64,000 bases of DNA from Peribacillus sp. Bi96 (GTDB lineage Bacteria; Bacillota; Bacilli; Bacillales; DSM-1321), in NCBI RefSeq assembly GCF_918698115.1, contig NZ_CAKKLV010000011.1, positions 62,001 to 126,000 of the forward strand, read 5' to 3'. Below, piece by piece: positions 17,098 to 26,946 of the stretch (its first letter is position 1; each line of letters opens with the position of its first letter). Under the pieces are notes generated by a model. It saw only the letters and a program-made list of their open reading frames with translations. It searched no databases and was not told the origin of the DNA. A program made the position numbers and the translations under genes.

Positions 17098-17162
17098 CGA
17101 ATGGAGATGAATGGGCCTTTATCATGTGGTTGATCTAAGTAACGGAACCCCACATTATTTCA

Positions 17163-17909
17163 TTACTCGGCCATTTTCTCCAAATTGCCATTCCGATCCA
17201 TCTTGAACTTTGTTGCCGGGCGTTCCTCTTCCTCTAACAATACCAGCTTTCTTGCTCGATTCATGATATTCATCAAAGTCTCATAATCTTCTTGCATCAA
17301 ACCGCTATTTTGTTCTAGGTGGCTGATCTTATTCTCCAATTCTTCGTTTCGCTTTTTCAAACCCTTAATTTCAAGCTTCAATCTTTCATTTTCGGTTTTT
17401 AATACTTCGGCTTGAAGCATTCTGCCGTTCATGGATTCTAAATAGGCGATGACGGTATCAAGGTTCATGACCTTATCCATGATTACTGGAGTATTCTGTG
17501 GCTTAGGGGTTAAAGCTTCCGCCACTACAAATTCTTCTGCTGCTTCATAATTGGTAGTATCGACTTCGGATTCCAACTCTAGTTCCTCTTCTAGTACATG
17601 TGGAACCATTATGTCGGAAATCGTAGGGGACGGCGGTGTATAAAGAAGCCGTTTTTTCCCTCCTTGATCTTTTCCAAGAATCCTTTGTCGCTGCTTACGT
17701 TGTTTTTTAGCTAGGGATAGCGCTTTATCATAATTATGGCGGACAACTGCATTCCAACGGAATCCGCATGCGGCAGAGGTGCGATTCAGCTTATCCCCTA
17801 CCTCTTCAAAAGCATTCAGCTGTGTGCTGCCTTCCCGCACATGGCGCAATACCGTTTCTGCCAAAAGCAAATCATCTTCTTCTGTCCAGGCGTCTTGACG
17901 AACCTTCAT
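17163..17909 (-). CDS. rsfA: Prespore-specific regulator RsfA
   Basis: A 248-residue regulator made in the forespore that tunes part of the SigF regulon in B. subtilis (YwfN). Residues 1-60 form a Myb/SANT-like helix-turn-helix (AWTEEDDLLLAETVLRHVREG and CGFRWNAVVRHNYDKAL), then a basic stretch KKQRKQRQR. A coiled coil follows at about 165-200 (ENERLKLEIKGLKKRNEELE), probably for dimerisation. Location between lipL and ywfO matches B. subtilis. Convergent with pta-lipL. Confidence 0.93.
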   Translation of the reverse strand: MKVRQDAWTEEDDLLLAETVLRHVREGSTQLNAFEEVGDKLNRTSAACGFRWNAVVRHNYDKALSLAKKQRKQRQRILGKDQGGKKRLLYTPPSPTISDIMVPHVLEEELELESEVDTTNYEAAEEFVVAEALTPKPQNTPVIMDKVMNLDTVIAYLESMNGRMLQAEVLKTENERLKLEIKGLKKRNEELENKISHLEQNSGLMQEDYETLMNIMNRARKLVLLEEEERPATKFKMDRNGNLEKMAE

Positions 17910-18199
17910 TTCTACATACTCCCTTTCTGGTAACTTTTAAAATAAATAACTATATAAAATATCCTGTGGCAATGATTTATGGTGTTCTACTAGCATTTTG
18001 GACAAAATTTGGTTTTTTTATACAAAAAGGTTAAAAGGATACTAGTTTTTTGATTAAATACATCCTTTGCATCTGGCTGCACTTTCCTTTTCACATCATC
18101 CTGCCCTCTTGATATTCATAGGTAGAAACGGTAAAATACCCTTTAGTTGTATCAATGGAATGAAAAATAGTTTGTCATGGAAAGGATGGTGACCGAAGG

Positions 18200-18421
18200 A
18201 TGTCCAATGAATTCAGAGTGTGCGATGACTGCTTGGCGGTAAACATTAAAACGTTGATCCCCCGTCTTGAAAAGCTTGATCCCGACGCGAAAATTGAAGT
18301 GGGCTGTCAATCCTATTGCGGTCCAGGCAGAAAGAAATCATTTGCTTTTGTCAATAACCGTCCAGTTTCTGCACCGACAGAAGACGAGTTACTAGAAAAA
18401 ATTGATAAAAAACTAAAGTAG
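18200..18421 (+). CDS. DUF1450 family small cysteine protein
   Basis: A 73-residue soluble protein of the YuzB-like DUF1450 family. It has a CDDC pair near the N-terminus and CQSYCGPG in the middle, the arrangement of a small thioredoxin-like or iron-sulfur fold, and a helical end ([13 protein letters not shown]). ATG follows AAGGATGGTGACC, an acceptable site. No function is established. It may be transcribed with ywfO, 237 bp away, but an independent promoter is likely. Confidence 0.82.
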   Translation: MSNEFRVCDDCLAVNIKTLIPRLEKLDPDAKIEVGCQSYCGPGRKKSFAFVNNRPVSAPTEDELLEKIDKKLK

Positions 18422-18658
18422 GATCCATGATAGGTATTTTAAGTGGATTGAATGCTTTTGATAAATGGAACAAGCTATCCATCACCCAGATTCAACACAC
18501 TGCGGTGATTTTTTATTTCCTTATTTTCGAGACAAAATCCGTCGTGAACTTCCGTTTTCTTACAAAAAGGTCCCTCATACTTGCAAGGGGGAAGTTAGGG
18601 TTTTCTGTCAAAACACGCTATAATGAATGCATCGAGATTATGAAAAAGAGGGTAGTTC

Positions 18659-19966
18659 ATGGAATATTCCGGCGAAAAATTACAAGAAGAAAAAGTATTC
18701 AAGGACCCGGTGCACCGATATATACATGTTCGGGACCGGGTTATATGGGATTTAATAGGGACGAAGGAATTCCAGCGTCTTCGCAGGATTAAACAACTTG
18801 GAACGACTTATTTAACCTTTCATGGTGCGGAGCATAGTCGGCTTAGCCATTCGCTTGGAGTATATGAGATTGTCAGAAGAATCGTCGATGATGTTTTTGA
18901 GGGCAGACCGGAATGGAAGCCAGAGGAACGGTTACTGTCCCTGTGTGCAGCCTTGCTGCATGATTTAGGTCATGGCCCTTTCTCTCATTCTTTTGAAAAG
19001 GTGTTTGACCTGGATCATGAGCAATTCACGCAACAGATCATTCTCGGCGATACGGAAGTGAATAAGATCCTGCTTAGGGTAGGGCGTGATTTTCCTAAAA
19101 ATGTGGCTGAAGTCATTGCGAAAACCTATAAAGGCAAATTAGTAGTCAGCCTGATTTCTAGTCAGATCGATGCTGATAGAATGGACTATTTACAGCGTGA
19201 TGCTTACTTTACGGGCGTGAGTTATGGACATTTCGATATGGAAAGGCTTTTGCGGGTAATGAGGCCAAGGGAAGAGCATGCCGTCATAAAACAAAGCGGG
19301 ATGCACGCGGTTGAAGATTATATCATGAGCCGCTACCAAATGTATTGGCAGGTTTATTTCCATCCCGTTACGAGAAGTGCGGAGGTTATACTTACCAAGA
19401 TTTTACACAGAGCAAAATATTTATATGAATCCGGATATGAGTTTGCTCAAGAACCGCACCATTTTTATTCATTGTTCAAGGGAGAAGTGACCCTAGCGGA
19501 CTATTTGAAAATGGATGAAGCCGTGATGCTCTATTATTTTGAAGAATGGGAAGAGGAAAGCGATGCGATTTTAAAGGATTTATGCATTCGCTTCGTCAAC
19601 CGGAAACTATTTAAATATGTGGAATTCCATCCATCAAACAGTCAGATGAACAGATTGATGGAATTAAGGACGTTATTCAAGAAGGCAGGTATCGATCCGG
19701 ATTATTATCTCGTCGTCGATTCTTCATCAGATCTGCCATACGATTTTTATCGTCCAGGTGAGGAAGAGGAGAGGCTGCCGATTCACTTGCTGAAAAATAA
19801 TGGCGAAATTCGTGAATTATCTCGTGAATCTGAAATTGTCGATGCAATTTCAGGGAAAAGAAGAACGGATCATAAGCTGTATTATCCAGCTGATATATTG
19901 CGTGATGAATCTACGAAGAAAAATATTAAAAAACAGATTCGTAAGCTTTTGGAGCTTTCGGATTAA
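18659..19966 (+). CDS. ywfO: HD-domain nucleotide phosphohydrolase YwfO
   Basis: A 435-residue HD-superfamily protein of the YwfO/SAMHD1-like dNTPase group. The metal site is assembled from SRLSHSLGVY (His64), LLHDLGHGPFSH (His101, Asp102) and the later SSQIDADRMDYLQRDA aspartate; the N-terminal DPVHRYI and QLGTTYLTFHGAEHSR are family signatures. Related enzymes hydrolyse dNTPs to nucleoside and triphosphate and can be allosterically controlled by dGTP or GTP. The in vivo role in Bacillus is unproven. ATG follows AGAGGG. The next gene ywgA begins 32 bp later. Confidence 0.92.
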   Translation: MEYSGEKLQEEKVFKDPVHRYIHVRDRVIWDLIGTKEFQRLRRIKQLGTTYLTFHGAEHSRLSHSLGVYEIVRRIVDDVFEGRPEWKPEERLLSLCAALLHDLGHGPFSHSFEKVFDLDHEQFTQQIILGDTEVNKILLRVGRDFPKNVAEVIAKTYKGKLVVSLISSQIDADRMDYLQRDAYFTGVSYGHFDMERLLRVMRPREEHAVIKQSGMHAVEDYIMSRYQMYWQVYFHPVTRSAEVILTKILHRAKYLYESGYEFAQEPHHFYSLFKGEVTLADYLKMDEAVMLYYFEEWEEESDAILKDLCIRFVNRKLFKYVEFHPSNSQMNRLMELRTLFKKAGIDPDYYLVVDSSSDLPYDFYRPGEEEERLPIHLLKNNGEIRELSRESEIVDAISGKRRTDHKLYYPADILRDESTKKNIKKQIRKLLELSD

Positions 19967-19998
19967 AGCGGTACATTTTTGGTGAGGAGTGACGAGCC

Positions 19999-20508
19999 TT
20001 GTTTAAGGATCATGCAAACATTATCAATGCAATTTCTACTGCCGGTGAAATCTCGGGTCGGAAAAAATTACAAAAAATCGTATATATCGCAAAGAAGCTG
20101 TCCTTTCCATTTCATGAAAAGTTTCAATTTCACTTTTATGGACCATATTCGGAGGAGCTGACCTTACGGATTGAAGAGCTCTGTGAAATGGGTTACTTGA
20201 ATGAAGTAAGGGAAAAAAAAGCGGGGTATTATCAATATTGTTATTCAATAACGGATGCCGGCCAGGATTTCCTATCCATTCAGGAAGTGGAGATGCCAGC
20301 TCTTGGGGCATGCTTACTGGATATGAACGAACAGAATGCCCGGTTTTTGGAGCTTGTTTCAACGGTGTTATACTTCGACACACTTGAAAAAGAGGAAGTC
20401 ACCGAGAAAATTTTTACACTGAAAAGCAAACAAAAATATACGCCTGAAGAAATTGATGAGGCATATGAATATATTGAGCAGTTAAAAACAAAAGCTAAGC
20501 CGAATTGA
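19999..20508 (+). CDS. ywgA: YwgA family protein
   Basis: A 169-residue soluble protein, starting TTG behind GAGGAG, equal in length and position to B. subtilis YwgA. The region GRKKLQKIVYIAKKLSFPF followed by FHFYGPYSEEL resembles a winged-helix or antitoxin-like fold (the KLQKLxY pattern of PanA/SocA-type proteins), and YSITDAGQDFL fits a wing. That comparison is mine and tentative. Function unknown. Operon with ywfO; its stop lies within the terminator stem. Confidence 0.85.
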   Translation: MFKDHANIINAISTAGEISGRKKLQKIVYIAKKLSFPFHEKFQFHFYGPYSEELTLRIEELCEMGYLNEVREKKAGYYQYCYSITDAGQDFLSIQEVEMPALGACLLDMNEQNARFLELVSTVLYFDTLEKEEVTEKIFTLKSKQKYTPEEIDEAYEYIEQLKTKAKPN

Positions 20509-20523
20509 TGGCTTAGCTTTTCC
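20490..20523 (+). terminator. Terminator of ywfO-ywgA
   Basis: AAAAGCTAAGCC pairs perfectly with GGCTTAGCTTTT; the stem includes the ywgA stop. It may also act on the convergent tautomerase gene. Confidence 0.88.
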
Positions 20524-20537
20524 CCATTATGTAAATC

Positions 20538-20723
20538 TTATTGGTCGCTTTTGCGGACACCGGCTACTGCTAAATGATTTTTTGACATTTCTTCAATGAA
20601 AATCGTCACGGCTTCAGCTGGTGCTCCGGTTGTTTCCGTAACGGCTGCAGTCACTTTTTCGACTAAAGCCTTTTTCTGTTCGTCTGTACGGCCTTCAAGC
20701 ATTTTGACTGTTACATATGGCAT
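20538..20723 (-). CDS. ywhB: 4-oxalocrotonate tautomerase family protein YwhB
   Basis: A 61-residue tautomerase subunit. After removal of Met the N-terminal Pro1 (MPYVTVKMLEGR) is the catalytic base; Arg of LEGRTDEQKKALV is also conserved, as is the VTIFIEEM strand. These enzymes assemble as hexamers and convert enols to keto isomers; the natural substrate of YwhB is not known. Starts after GGGGGG-rich Shine-Dalgarno sequence on the minus strand. Confidence 0.93.
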   Translation of the reverse strand: MPYVTVKMLEGRTDEQKKALVEKVTAAVTETTGAPAEAVTIFIEEMSKNHLAVAGVRKSDQ

Positions 20724-20859
20724 CTCTTTTCCCCCCTTTCTCTCTTATCTTGTAGTGTTTCACAATGGAAAAAGAAATGCAAGACACGGAAGTCAGAGTT
20801 TTTTCACTTCTTGATCTTTTGATGTATACTAACGGTAATATATATTGGGGGAGAAGCTA

Positions 20860-21525
20860 TTGGAGCAAATAGAAAGGTTTTTGGCTTATAGGTTGGAAGA
20901 ACTTCCATATGTCATTGTGTCACTGTTAATCGCATTTACGGTTCATGAATTTTCCCATGCTTATGTGGCTTATAAGTTCGGTGACCCGACTGCAAAGAAT
21001 GAAGGAAGAGTCACATTGAACCCGATTTCGCATTTGGATCCGATTGGAACATTGTTAATATTAATAGCTGGATTTGGTTGGGCGAGACCTGTACCGGTCA
21101 ATCGTTTTCATTTTAAGAATCCAAAATTGGCAGGAGTGCTCGTCTCTTTTGCCGGTCCGTTTAGCAATTTGATTGTTGCAATTTTGGGGTTTTTAATTTT
21201 TTACGGGTTGCTAGCGGCAGGAGTTGGACCTGATTTACCTTTTTTCGTCGAGCCCTTCTTAAATGTGCTCATAAATTTAAATGTCCTTTTATTTGTATTT
21301 AATCTGATACCGCTGCCGCCGCTCGATGGTTATAGGATCATTCAGGATCTTGTTTCAGCAGACTTGCGGGCAAAAATGACCCAGTATGAGCAATATGGCT
21401 CCCTGATTTTTTTGATTTTGATCATCACGCCGCTGAGTCAATATACAATTAGGCCGATTTTGGATACTGGTATTAAATTTGTAGGTGGCACCTTGAGTCA
21501 ATTTTTTTCACTTTTGTTTTTTTAA
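20860..21525 (+). CDS. ywhC: Site-2 protease family (M50) membrane protein YwhC
   Basis: A 221-residue polytopic membrane metalloprotease homologue. The zinc motif HEFSH is at 29-33 inside the first hydrophobic segment, and the third ligand motif is in the PLPPLDGYRI loop. The VTLNPISHLDPIGT loop with a GFGWARPVPVN segment is typical of the group. Such proteases cut substrates within the membrane; the target is unknown. I choose TTG 20860, seven bases after GGGGGA; a TTG at 20845 precedes that site. It is followed 38 bp later by ywhD. Confidence 0.92.
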   Translation: MEQIERFLAYRLEELPYVIVSLLIAFTVHEFSHAYVAYKFGDPTAKNEGRVTLNPISHLDPIGTLLILIAGFGWARPVPVNRFHFKNPKLAGVLVSFAGPFSNLIVAILGFLIFYGLLAAGVGPDLPFFVEPFLNVLINLNVLLFVFNLIPLPPLDGYRIIQDLVSADLRAKMTQYEQYGSLIFLILIITPLSQYTIRPILDTGIKFVGGTLSQFFSLLFF

Positions 21526-21563
21526 CCAATAAAGAATGACAAACCATAAAGGGGGATATAAAC

Positions 21564-22073
21564 ATGGAAGAACAACCAAAGAAAAAGGTAGGCTTCAATA
21601 TTATAAAAAACGATCCTACAGAAGGTCATGGCGGATATGGGGCAGGGGTTTTGACGCTCGATAATATTTCTCCGGTCATCATTGATGTGGACGCAGGTGA
21701 AGCCGAAGTAGATATAGGAGCGATGCATGCGAGAAGTGTAGTGGAAAAAGGGATTAAATTTTTAAAGACCAAAGAAGAGGTCCCGAATGCCAAACCTTAC
21801 TGGCTTGTTTGGGTGACTATTGAAGCCACTCAAAATGGTCCGCATTATGCTGGTGTGACAGCCTGTGAAATGATGGTCGACCGGTCAATCAGGCGTGGGT
21901 ACAAATCCCTTCCGGAGCATGTTAACCGGATGGATAAATCGCTAAAACGTCAGATCATCGTCGACGACATGGACGATAAATCAAAACGTGTGCTCGCAGA
22001 CTTCTTGAAAAACCATGATGCAGGCATGTGGGAACGCTCGTCCGCCCAGGTCAAGGAGTCATTGACGGTTTAA
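21564..22073 (+). CDS. ywhD: YwhD family protein
   Basis: A 169-residue soluble protein matching B. subtilis YwhD (172) in length and neighbourhood. It begins MEEQPKKKVGFNIIKNDPTEGHGGYG and has LDNISPVIIDVDAGEAEVDIGAMHARS and a GPHYAGVTACEMMVDR segment. No known catalytic motif or established function. ATG follows AAGGGGG. Likely cotranscribed with ywhC. Confidence 0.92.
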   Translation: MEEQPKKKVGFNIIKNDPTEGHGGYGAGVLTLDNISPVIIDVDAGEAEVDIGAMHARSVVEKGIKFLKTKEEVPNAKPYWLVWVTIEATQNGPHYAGVTACEMMVDRSIRRGYKSLPEHVNRMDKSLKRQIIVDDMDDKSKRVLADFLKNHDAGMWERSSAQVKESLTV

Positions 22074-22183
22074 ATGTGATTTATGGATGAAATGTGAAGT
22101 TTAGTGAAAAATGCACTTGTAGGAAACGAATAAAATCAGTAAACTTAAAGACAGCAGTTTAGACACTGTGGAACTAGGACAGA

Positions 22184-22218
22184 AAAATCCCGAAGCCGCT
22201 ACCGGCTTCGGGATTTTT
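22184..22218. terminator. Bidirectional terminator between ywhD and pbpG
   Basis: A 14-bp stem (AAATCCCGAAGCCG with CGGCTTCGGGATTT) with A residues before and T residues after lies between converging genes. Confidence 0.92.
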
Positions 22219-22220
22219 CG

Positions 22221-24290
22221 TTATCCCCATGGTTTTAGGACTTTTTTATACCACGGGGTCCGCTTTTGTTCTTCATCTTTTGGCACAGGTCCCGGATTCT
22301 CACCCTTAAAGTGCTCTGCACAGTATTCGACAGGTTCGGTGCCCTTAACATAATAAGTCAATCTCGAGACAGGGCAATCTTTTGTTGCCAACTTACCGCT
22401 TACTGGATTCACGTTTACCCCGATTACATTTTCCGTTTCCTTAAATGACTTTGCGGGTTTCCCTTGTAGGCCCTTTTCCATATAGGATGCCCAGATTTTC
22501 TTTGCATAGCTTTTTTCTGCTGGAATCTCAATTTTTTTACCTTGATCATACCCAGTCCAGACTCCAGCTACAAGATCCGGCGTGTAACCAATCATCCAAC
22601 TATCTGTCGGGGTCGAACCTGATTTACCGGCATATGGGCGGGTCAATTGGGAGCTAATTGTGCTGCCTGTCACTTTCGTATAGCCATTTAAGGTTTCATC
22701 GAAAACCCCGGTAAGCATCTGAGTCATGACAAATGCTTTATCCGCATCCAGAATCTGTTCAGGTTTCTTATTTTTATCAAAAATCACTTCACCTTTTTGG
22801 TTTTCAACCCTTTTGATGAACACGGGTTCAACCTTCTTGCCACCATTAGCAAGGATACTGTATGCATTAACCATTTCAATCGCCCTCACACCTGATGTGC
22901 CGAGTGCCAGGGACGGAACGGCATCCATTTTCGCTGTGATGCCGAAACGATGCGCCGTATCAACCAAAGATTGTTCCCCAAGGAACAAGTGTGTTTTTAC
23001 GGCGAAGATATTATCCGAAAGAGCAATGGCTTGAGCCATCGTGATTTCGCCATCCGCATATTGATGGTTGTAATTATGCGGTGTGTAAGTTGAGTGACCA
23101 TCATCGAAAGAAAATGTGGTGGTCTCGCTTTTTAAAGTGGTGGAAGGTGTGAAACCATTCTCCAGGGCTGAATAGTATAGCAATGGTTTCATAGTGGAAC
23201 CGGGCTGGCGAACGGCCTGTGTCGCTCGATTGAATGGCGACTCCGTGTAATCTTTGCCACCTACCAGTGCTCGGACTTCCCCGGTGTCCGGTTCCATTGC
23301 CACTATCGAAGCTTGAAGGCCAGAAGATTTGGGTATGGTAGTAGATAGAACCTCTTCAGCCGCATCCTGCTGGGTTTCATCCAGTGTGGTATACACCTTA
23401 AGCCCACCGAGCTCGATCGTCCGGTCATCTAAATGAAGCTGGGATTTTAATGCCTGTTTGACTGCATCCTGGAAATAGGGTGCGGTTTTATTGGTAACCG
23501 TTCCGTGCTTGCCTTTTAATGTAAGTGGTGTTTGAAAGGCTTCAGCGATATTTTTCCGCGAGATGTAGTTTTTGATTTCCATGGCTTGCAGGACAACTTT
23601 CTGCCTTGATTTCGCTTTTTCCAAGTTATCCAATGGAGAGTAGCTGGAAGGTCCTTTAGGTATTCCGGCCAGCATGCTCGCTTCAGGGAGAGTCAAATCC
23701 TTGGCATCCTTGCCAAAGTAATATTGACTGGCGGCCTGAGCTCCATAGGCGCCATGACCGTAGTAAATCGTATTTAAATAGCCTTCTAGAATTTCCTTTT
23801 TGGAATAGTTCATTTCCAGCCGTATCGTATAAAAGGCTTCATTAAACTTTCGCGTCCACGTTTTGTCATGGCCGAGAAATAGATTCCTGGCATATTGCTG
23901 GGTAATCGTGCTTGCACCCTGGACTTTGGACATTGCCCGAATATCAGCAAGAATGGCTCCGCCGATCCTTTTTATATCAAATCCATTATGAGTGTAAAAT
24001 TGACGGTCCTCAACAGCGACAGTTGCTTTGATGAGCTGTGGGGAAATCGATTCCATTCCAGCCCAATAACGTTTCTGGCCATTATCGGTTTCACCAATAA
24101 CATTTCCGCTGTCACTATAATAGAGAGTCGACTGAGGCACGACCAAAGGCGGCGGACCTAATATTTTTGCGTACACCAGCAAAGAGAGAAGCAATACAAA
24201 GAGTATTGTAAGCCCGATTGTGGCAAGAATAATGAAGGCACGCACATATTTAGTTGTCCTTTTAAATCGTTCGCTTGGAATTAACTCCAA
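22221..24290 (-). CDS. pbpG: Class A penicillin-binding protein PbpG (YwhE)
   Basis: A 689-residue bifunctional peptidoglycan synthase with one N-terminal membrane anchor (about 17-43). The glycosyltransferase (GT51) domain has catalytic Glu94 in AVEDRQFYTHNG and QGASTITQQYARNL. The transpeptidase domain has Ser365-x-x-Lys368 (GSTMKP), SDN 425-427 and a KSGS motif near 555 in place of KTG. Length and position equal B. subtilis PbpG (691), a SigF-dependent enzyme that makes germ-cell wall with PbpF. No SigF promoter was found in front of this copy. Confidence 0.93.
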   Translation of the reverse strand: MELIPSERFKRTTKYVRAFIILATIGLTILFVLLLSLLVYAKILGPPPLVVPQSTLYYSDSGNVIGETDNGQKRYWAGMESISPQLIKATVAVEDRQFYTHNGFDIKRIGGAILADIRAMSKVQGASTITQQYARNLFLGHDKTWTRKFNEAFYTIRLEMNYSKKEILEGYLNTIYYGHGAYGAQAASQYYFGKDAKDLTLPEASMLAGIPKGPSSYSPLDNLEKAKSRQKVVLQAMEIKNYISRKNIAEAFQTPLTLKGKHGTVTNKTAPYFQDAVKQALKSQLHLDDRTIELGGLKVYTTLDETQQDAAEEVLSTTIPKSSGLQASIVAMEPDTGEVRALVGGKDYTESPFNRATQAVRQPGSTMKPLLYYSALENGFTPSTTLKSETTTFSFDDGHSTYTPHNYNHQYADGEITMAQAIALSDNIFAVKTHLFLGEQSLVDTAHRFGITAKMDAVPSLALGTSGVRAIEMVNAYSILANGGKKVEPVFIKRVENQKGEVIFDKNKKPEQILDADKAFVMTQMLTGVFDETLNGYTKVTGSTISSQLTRPYAGKSGSTPTDSWMIGYTPDLVAGVWTGYDQGKKIEIPAEKSYAKKIWASYMEKGLQGKPAKSFKETENVIGVNVNPVSGKLATKDCPVSRLTYYVKGTEPVEYCAEHFKGENPGPVPKDEEQKRTPWYKKVLKPWG

Positions 24291-24389
24291 TTGCTTTCAC
24301 CTCTCTTATTTTTTTTAAAAAAGAATCTATTACTATTATGGAAAAAAAAGAAATTTTTAAACATAAGAACTGCATTTATGAAATTTAAC

Positions 24390-24417
24390 TTGCAATTCTG
24401 CTAGATTCGTCTATAAT
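24390..24417 (+). promoter_or_regulatory. SigA promoter of speE-speB
   Basis: TTGCAA (24390-24395), 16-bp spacer, TATAAT (24412-24417), 80 bp before the speE start. Confidence 0.75.
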
Positions 24418-24497
24418 TTTTCTAGCTAATGACAATAACGAAAATGGGGAACCTATTAGGTGACTGACTATATGAATTGGAAAAGGAGCGTTAATAA

Positions 24498-25325
24498 ATG
24501 AGCATTTGGTTTACTGAGAAACAAACAGAGAATTTTGGTATTACGATGAAAGTGAATCGTACTTTACATACGGAGCAAACTGAGTTTCAAAAGCTGGATA
24601 TGATTGAAACAGAAGAGTGGGGCAATATGCTATTGCTGGATGACATGGTAATGACTTCACAACGCGATGAATTCGTTTACCATGAAATGGTAGCCCATGT
24701 TCCTTTATTTACTCATCCTAATCCAGAGAACGTTTTGGTTGTAGGCGGAGGAGACGGTGGAGTTATTCGTGAAATCCTAAAACATCCAAGCGTAAAAAAA
24801 GCTACATTGGTGGATATCGATGGGAAAGTTATCGAATACTCTAAGAAGTTCTTACCTGAAATTGCGGGTATGCTTGAAGATCCACGTGTAGATGTACAAG
24901 TAGGGGATGGCTTCATGCACATCGCCAAAAGTGAAAATGAATATGACGTGATCATGGTTGACTCAACTGAACCAGTTGGACCCGCTGTCAACTTATTCAC
25001 TAAAGGTTTTTATGCTGGGATTTCCAAAGCATTGAAAGAAGATGGGATTTTTGTGGCACAATCCGATAATCCTTGGTTTAAAGCAGACTTAATTCGCGAT
25101 GTACAACGTGATGTGAAAGAGATATTCCCAATCACTAGCCTTTATTTAGCGAATATCCCGACATATCCAAGCGGCCTTTGGGCGTTCACGATCGGATCAA
25201 AAAAATATAATCCACTAGAAGTGACAGAAGACCGTTTCCATGAAATCGAAACGAAATACTATACAAAAGAACTTCACAAAGCAGCATTCGTTCTGCCTAA
25301 ATTCGTTCAAGATTTAGTGAAATAA
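24498..25325 (+). CDS. speE: Spermidine synthase (polyamine aminopropyltransferase)
   Basis: Transfers the aminopropyl group of decarboxylated S-adenosylmethionine to putrescine. A 275-residue Rossmann-fold protein: [12 protein letters not shown] binds the nucleotide substrate, DGFMHIA and the catalytic Asp of DSTEPVGP follow, and [13 protein letters not shown] is the substrate gate region. It is followed by speB 14 bp later; together they make spermidine from agmatine via putrescine. Own SigA promoter upstream. Confidence 0.96.
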   Translation: MSIWFTEKQTENFGITMKVNRTLHTEQTEFQKLDMIETEEWGNMLLLDDMVMTSQRDEFVYHEMVAHVPLFTHPNPENVLVVGGGDGGVIREILKHPSVKKATLVDIDGKVIEYSKKFLPEIAGMLEDPRVDVQVGDGFMHIAKSENEYDVIMVDSTEPVGPAVNLFTKGFYAGISKALKEDGIFVAQSDNPWFKADLIRDVQRDVKEIFPITSLYLANIPTYPSGLWAFTIGSKKYNPLEVTEDRFHEIETKYYTKELHKAAFVLPKFVQDLVK

Positions 25326-25339
25326 GGGAGGCATTAACC

Positions 25340-26218
25340 ATGAAATTCGATGAAGCCTATTCAGGCAATGTATTCATTAAAAGCCACCCTGTTTTTGAGG
25401 AATCAGAAGCAGTGCTATACGGTATGCCGATGGACTGGACGGTAAGTTTCCGTCCGGGTTCTCGCTTCGGCCCTACCCGAATTCGTGAAGTTTCAATTGG
25501 TTTGGAAGAGTACAGCCCGTATTTGGATCGTGAATTAGAGGAAGTTAAATTCTTTGATGCCGGGGATATTCCATTACCATTCGGCAATCCGCAGCGCAGC
25601 ATCGATATGATTGAAGAATACGTCGACAGCTTGCTGGATGCAGGTAAGTTCCCAATGGGTATGGGAGGGGAACACCTTGTCACATGGCCTGTCATTAAAG
25701 CCATGTACAAAAAGTATCCTGACATGGCCATCATCCATATGGACGCCCACACAGATTTACGTGAGGACTATGAGGGTGAGCCGCTTTCACATGCGTCCAT
25801 CATCCGCAAATCTGCGGAGCTTATCGGTCCAAAAAATGTTTACTCTTTTGGCATTCGTTCCGGATTAAAAGAGGAATTTCAATGGGCAAAAGAAAACGGC
25901 ATGCACATTTCTAAATTTGAAGTTCTTGAACCTCTGAAAGAAGTATTGCCGCAGTTAGCGGGTCGTCCAGTATATGTGACGATCGACATCGATGTTCTTG
26001 ACCCTGCGCATGCACCGGGAACAGGCACCGTTGATTGTGGAGGCATCACTTCAAAAGAGCTTTTAGCTTCGATTCATGAGATAGCAAGATCTGAAATTAA
26101 TGTAGTGGGCTGCGATTTAGTTGAAGTGGCACCGATCTATGATCCATCCGAGCAAACAGCGAACACGGCAAGCAAGCTGATCCGCGAAATGATTTTAGGA
26201 TGGGTCCAAAAAGGTTAA
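25340..26218 (+). CDS. speB: Agmatinase
   Basis: Hydrolyses agmatine to putrescine and urea, feeding the adjacent spermidine synthase. A 292-residue ureohydrolase (arginase fold) with all manganese-binding motifs: GGEHLVTWP, HMDAHTDLRED and DIDVLDPAHAPGTGT. Length agrees with B. subtilis SpeB (290). ATG behind GGGAGG. Ends in a terminator. Confidence 0.96.
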   Translation: MKFDEAYSGNVFIKSHPVFEESEAVLYGMPMDWTVSFRPGSRFGPTRIREVSIGLEEYSPYLDRELEEVKFFDAGDIPLPFGNPQRSIDMIEEYVDSLLDAGKFPMGMGGEHLVTWPVIKAMYKKYPDMAIIHMDAHTDLREDYEGEPLSHASIIRKSAELIGPKNVYSFGIRSGLKEEFQWAKENGMHISKFEVLEPLKEVLPQLAGRPVYVTIDIDVLDPAHAPGTGTVDCGGITSKELLASIHEIARSEINVVGCDLVEVAPIYDPSEQTANTASKLIREMILGWVQKG

Positions 26219-26239
26219 TCGTTAATGGACGGAAGACTT

Positions 26240-26276
26240 GACTGTTCCTGTTTTTAAACGGGAATGGTCTTTTTTT
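26240..26276 (+). terminator. Terminator of speE-speB
   Basis: A 13-bp stem from GACTGTTCCTGTTT with AAACGGGAATGGTC (including G-U pairs), followed by seven T residues. Confidence 0.75.
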
Positions 26277-26435
26277 ATCCATACCGGGAATAATGGATTT
26301 TGCAACAAGATGGGCTCTTTTTTAGTAATTCCACCCCATTTGGTCATTATTGCGTTAAAATCAAATGACGGCACCACAATGATTTCGCCAGTTTATCCTC
26401 GCCTTATGGATTTACAGTTTATTTTCCGCTCCAAG

Positions 26436-26464
26436 TTGAAACTTCCTTGAAGAATATTTATACT
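26436..26464 (+). promoter_or_regulatory. SigA promoter of ywiB-argS
   Basis: TTGAAA (26436-26441), 17-bp spacer, TATACT (26459-26464), 38 bp before the ywiB start. Confidence 0.75.
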
Positions 26465-26502
26465 TATAAAGTTAAGAACGAGATGATGAAGGAAGTGTAG
26501 CT

Positions 26503-26943
26503 TTGACTCTTCATGATATAGATAAGCATACAATTAAAGTGACCTTACAGACAAAAATTAAGCATGGCTCAGAAATGGAAACGTATGAGCTGGTCACATT
26601 TGGTACAAAAATGTATAAAGGCTCCGATTTGTATCTGCAATATAAAGAGGAAAATGAAGCCGGTCAAACACAAACGACCATCAAGCACAAAACGGATGAA
26701 ACGATCCTTCTTAGAAATGGTGCCATAAAAATGAGGCAGCTTTTTCGCTTGCAGGAAGCGACAAATGGACATTATGAAAGTATATATGGCAGGTTAGGGT
26801 TACGGACGACCACGAAGAAAATTCATCACCAATGGGATGAGCAGGCAAAACAAGGGAAACTTGTCCTTAAATATACGTTACATATGCAGGGAAGCGAACC
26901 TGGTCAATATGAGATGACGATTTCCTACAAGGAGGAAGCATAA
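26503..26943 (+). CDS. ywiB: YwiB family protein (DUF1934, calycin-like)
   Basis: A 146-residue soluble beta-barrel protein of the DUF1934 family, next to argS as in B. subtilis. Features are IKVTLQTKIKHGSEMETYELVTFG at the start, alternating strands throughout, and the LVLKYTLHMQG strand near the end. TTG start, five to seven bases after GGAAGTG. Function unknown. The argS start is only 3 bp past its stop, so translation is probably coupled. Confidence 0.9.
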   Translation: MTLHDIDKHTIKVTLQTKIKHGSEMETYELVTFGTKMYKGSDLYLQYKEENEAGQTQTTIKHKTDETILLRNGAIKMRQLFRLQEATNGHYESIYGRLGLRTTTKKIHHQWDEQAKQGKLVLKYTLHMQGSEPGQYEMTISYKEEA

Positions 26944-26946
26944 CAC

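Noticed and set aside
18427..18792. 121-codon ORF between the DUF1450 gene and ywfO
   Set aside because: It has no Shine-Dalgarno, overlaps the start of ywfO in another frame, and its sequence shows no protein-like conservation that I recognise.
26219..26946. T-box leader for argS
   Set aside because: No T-box core or terminator-antiterminator pair is present; argS directly follows ywiB.
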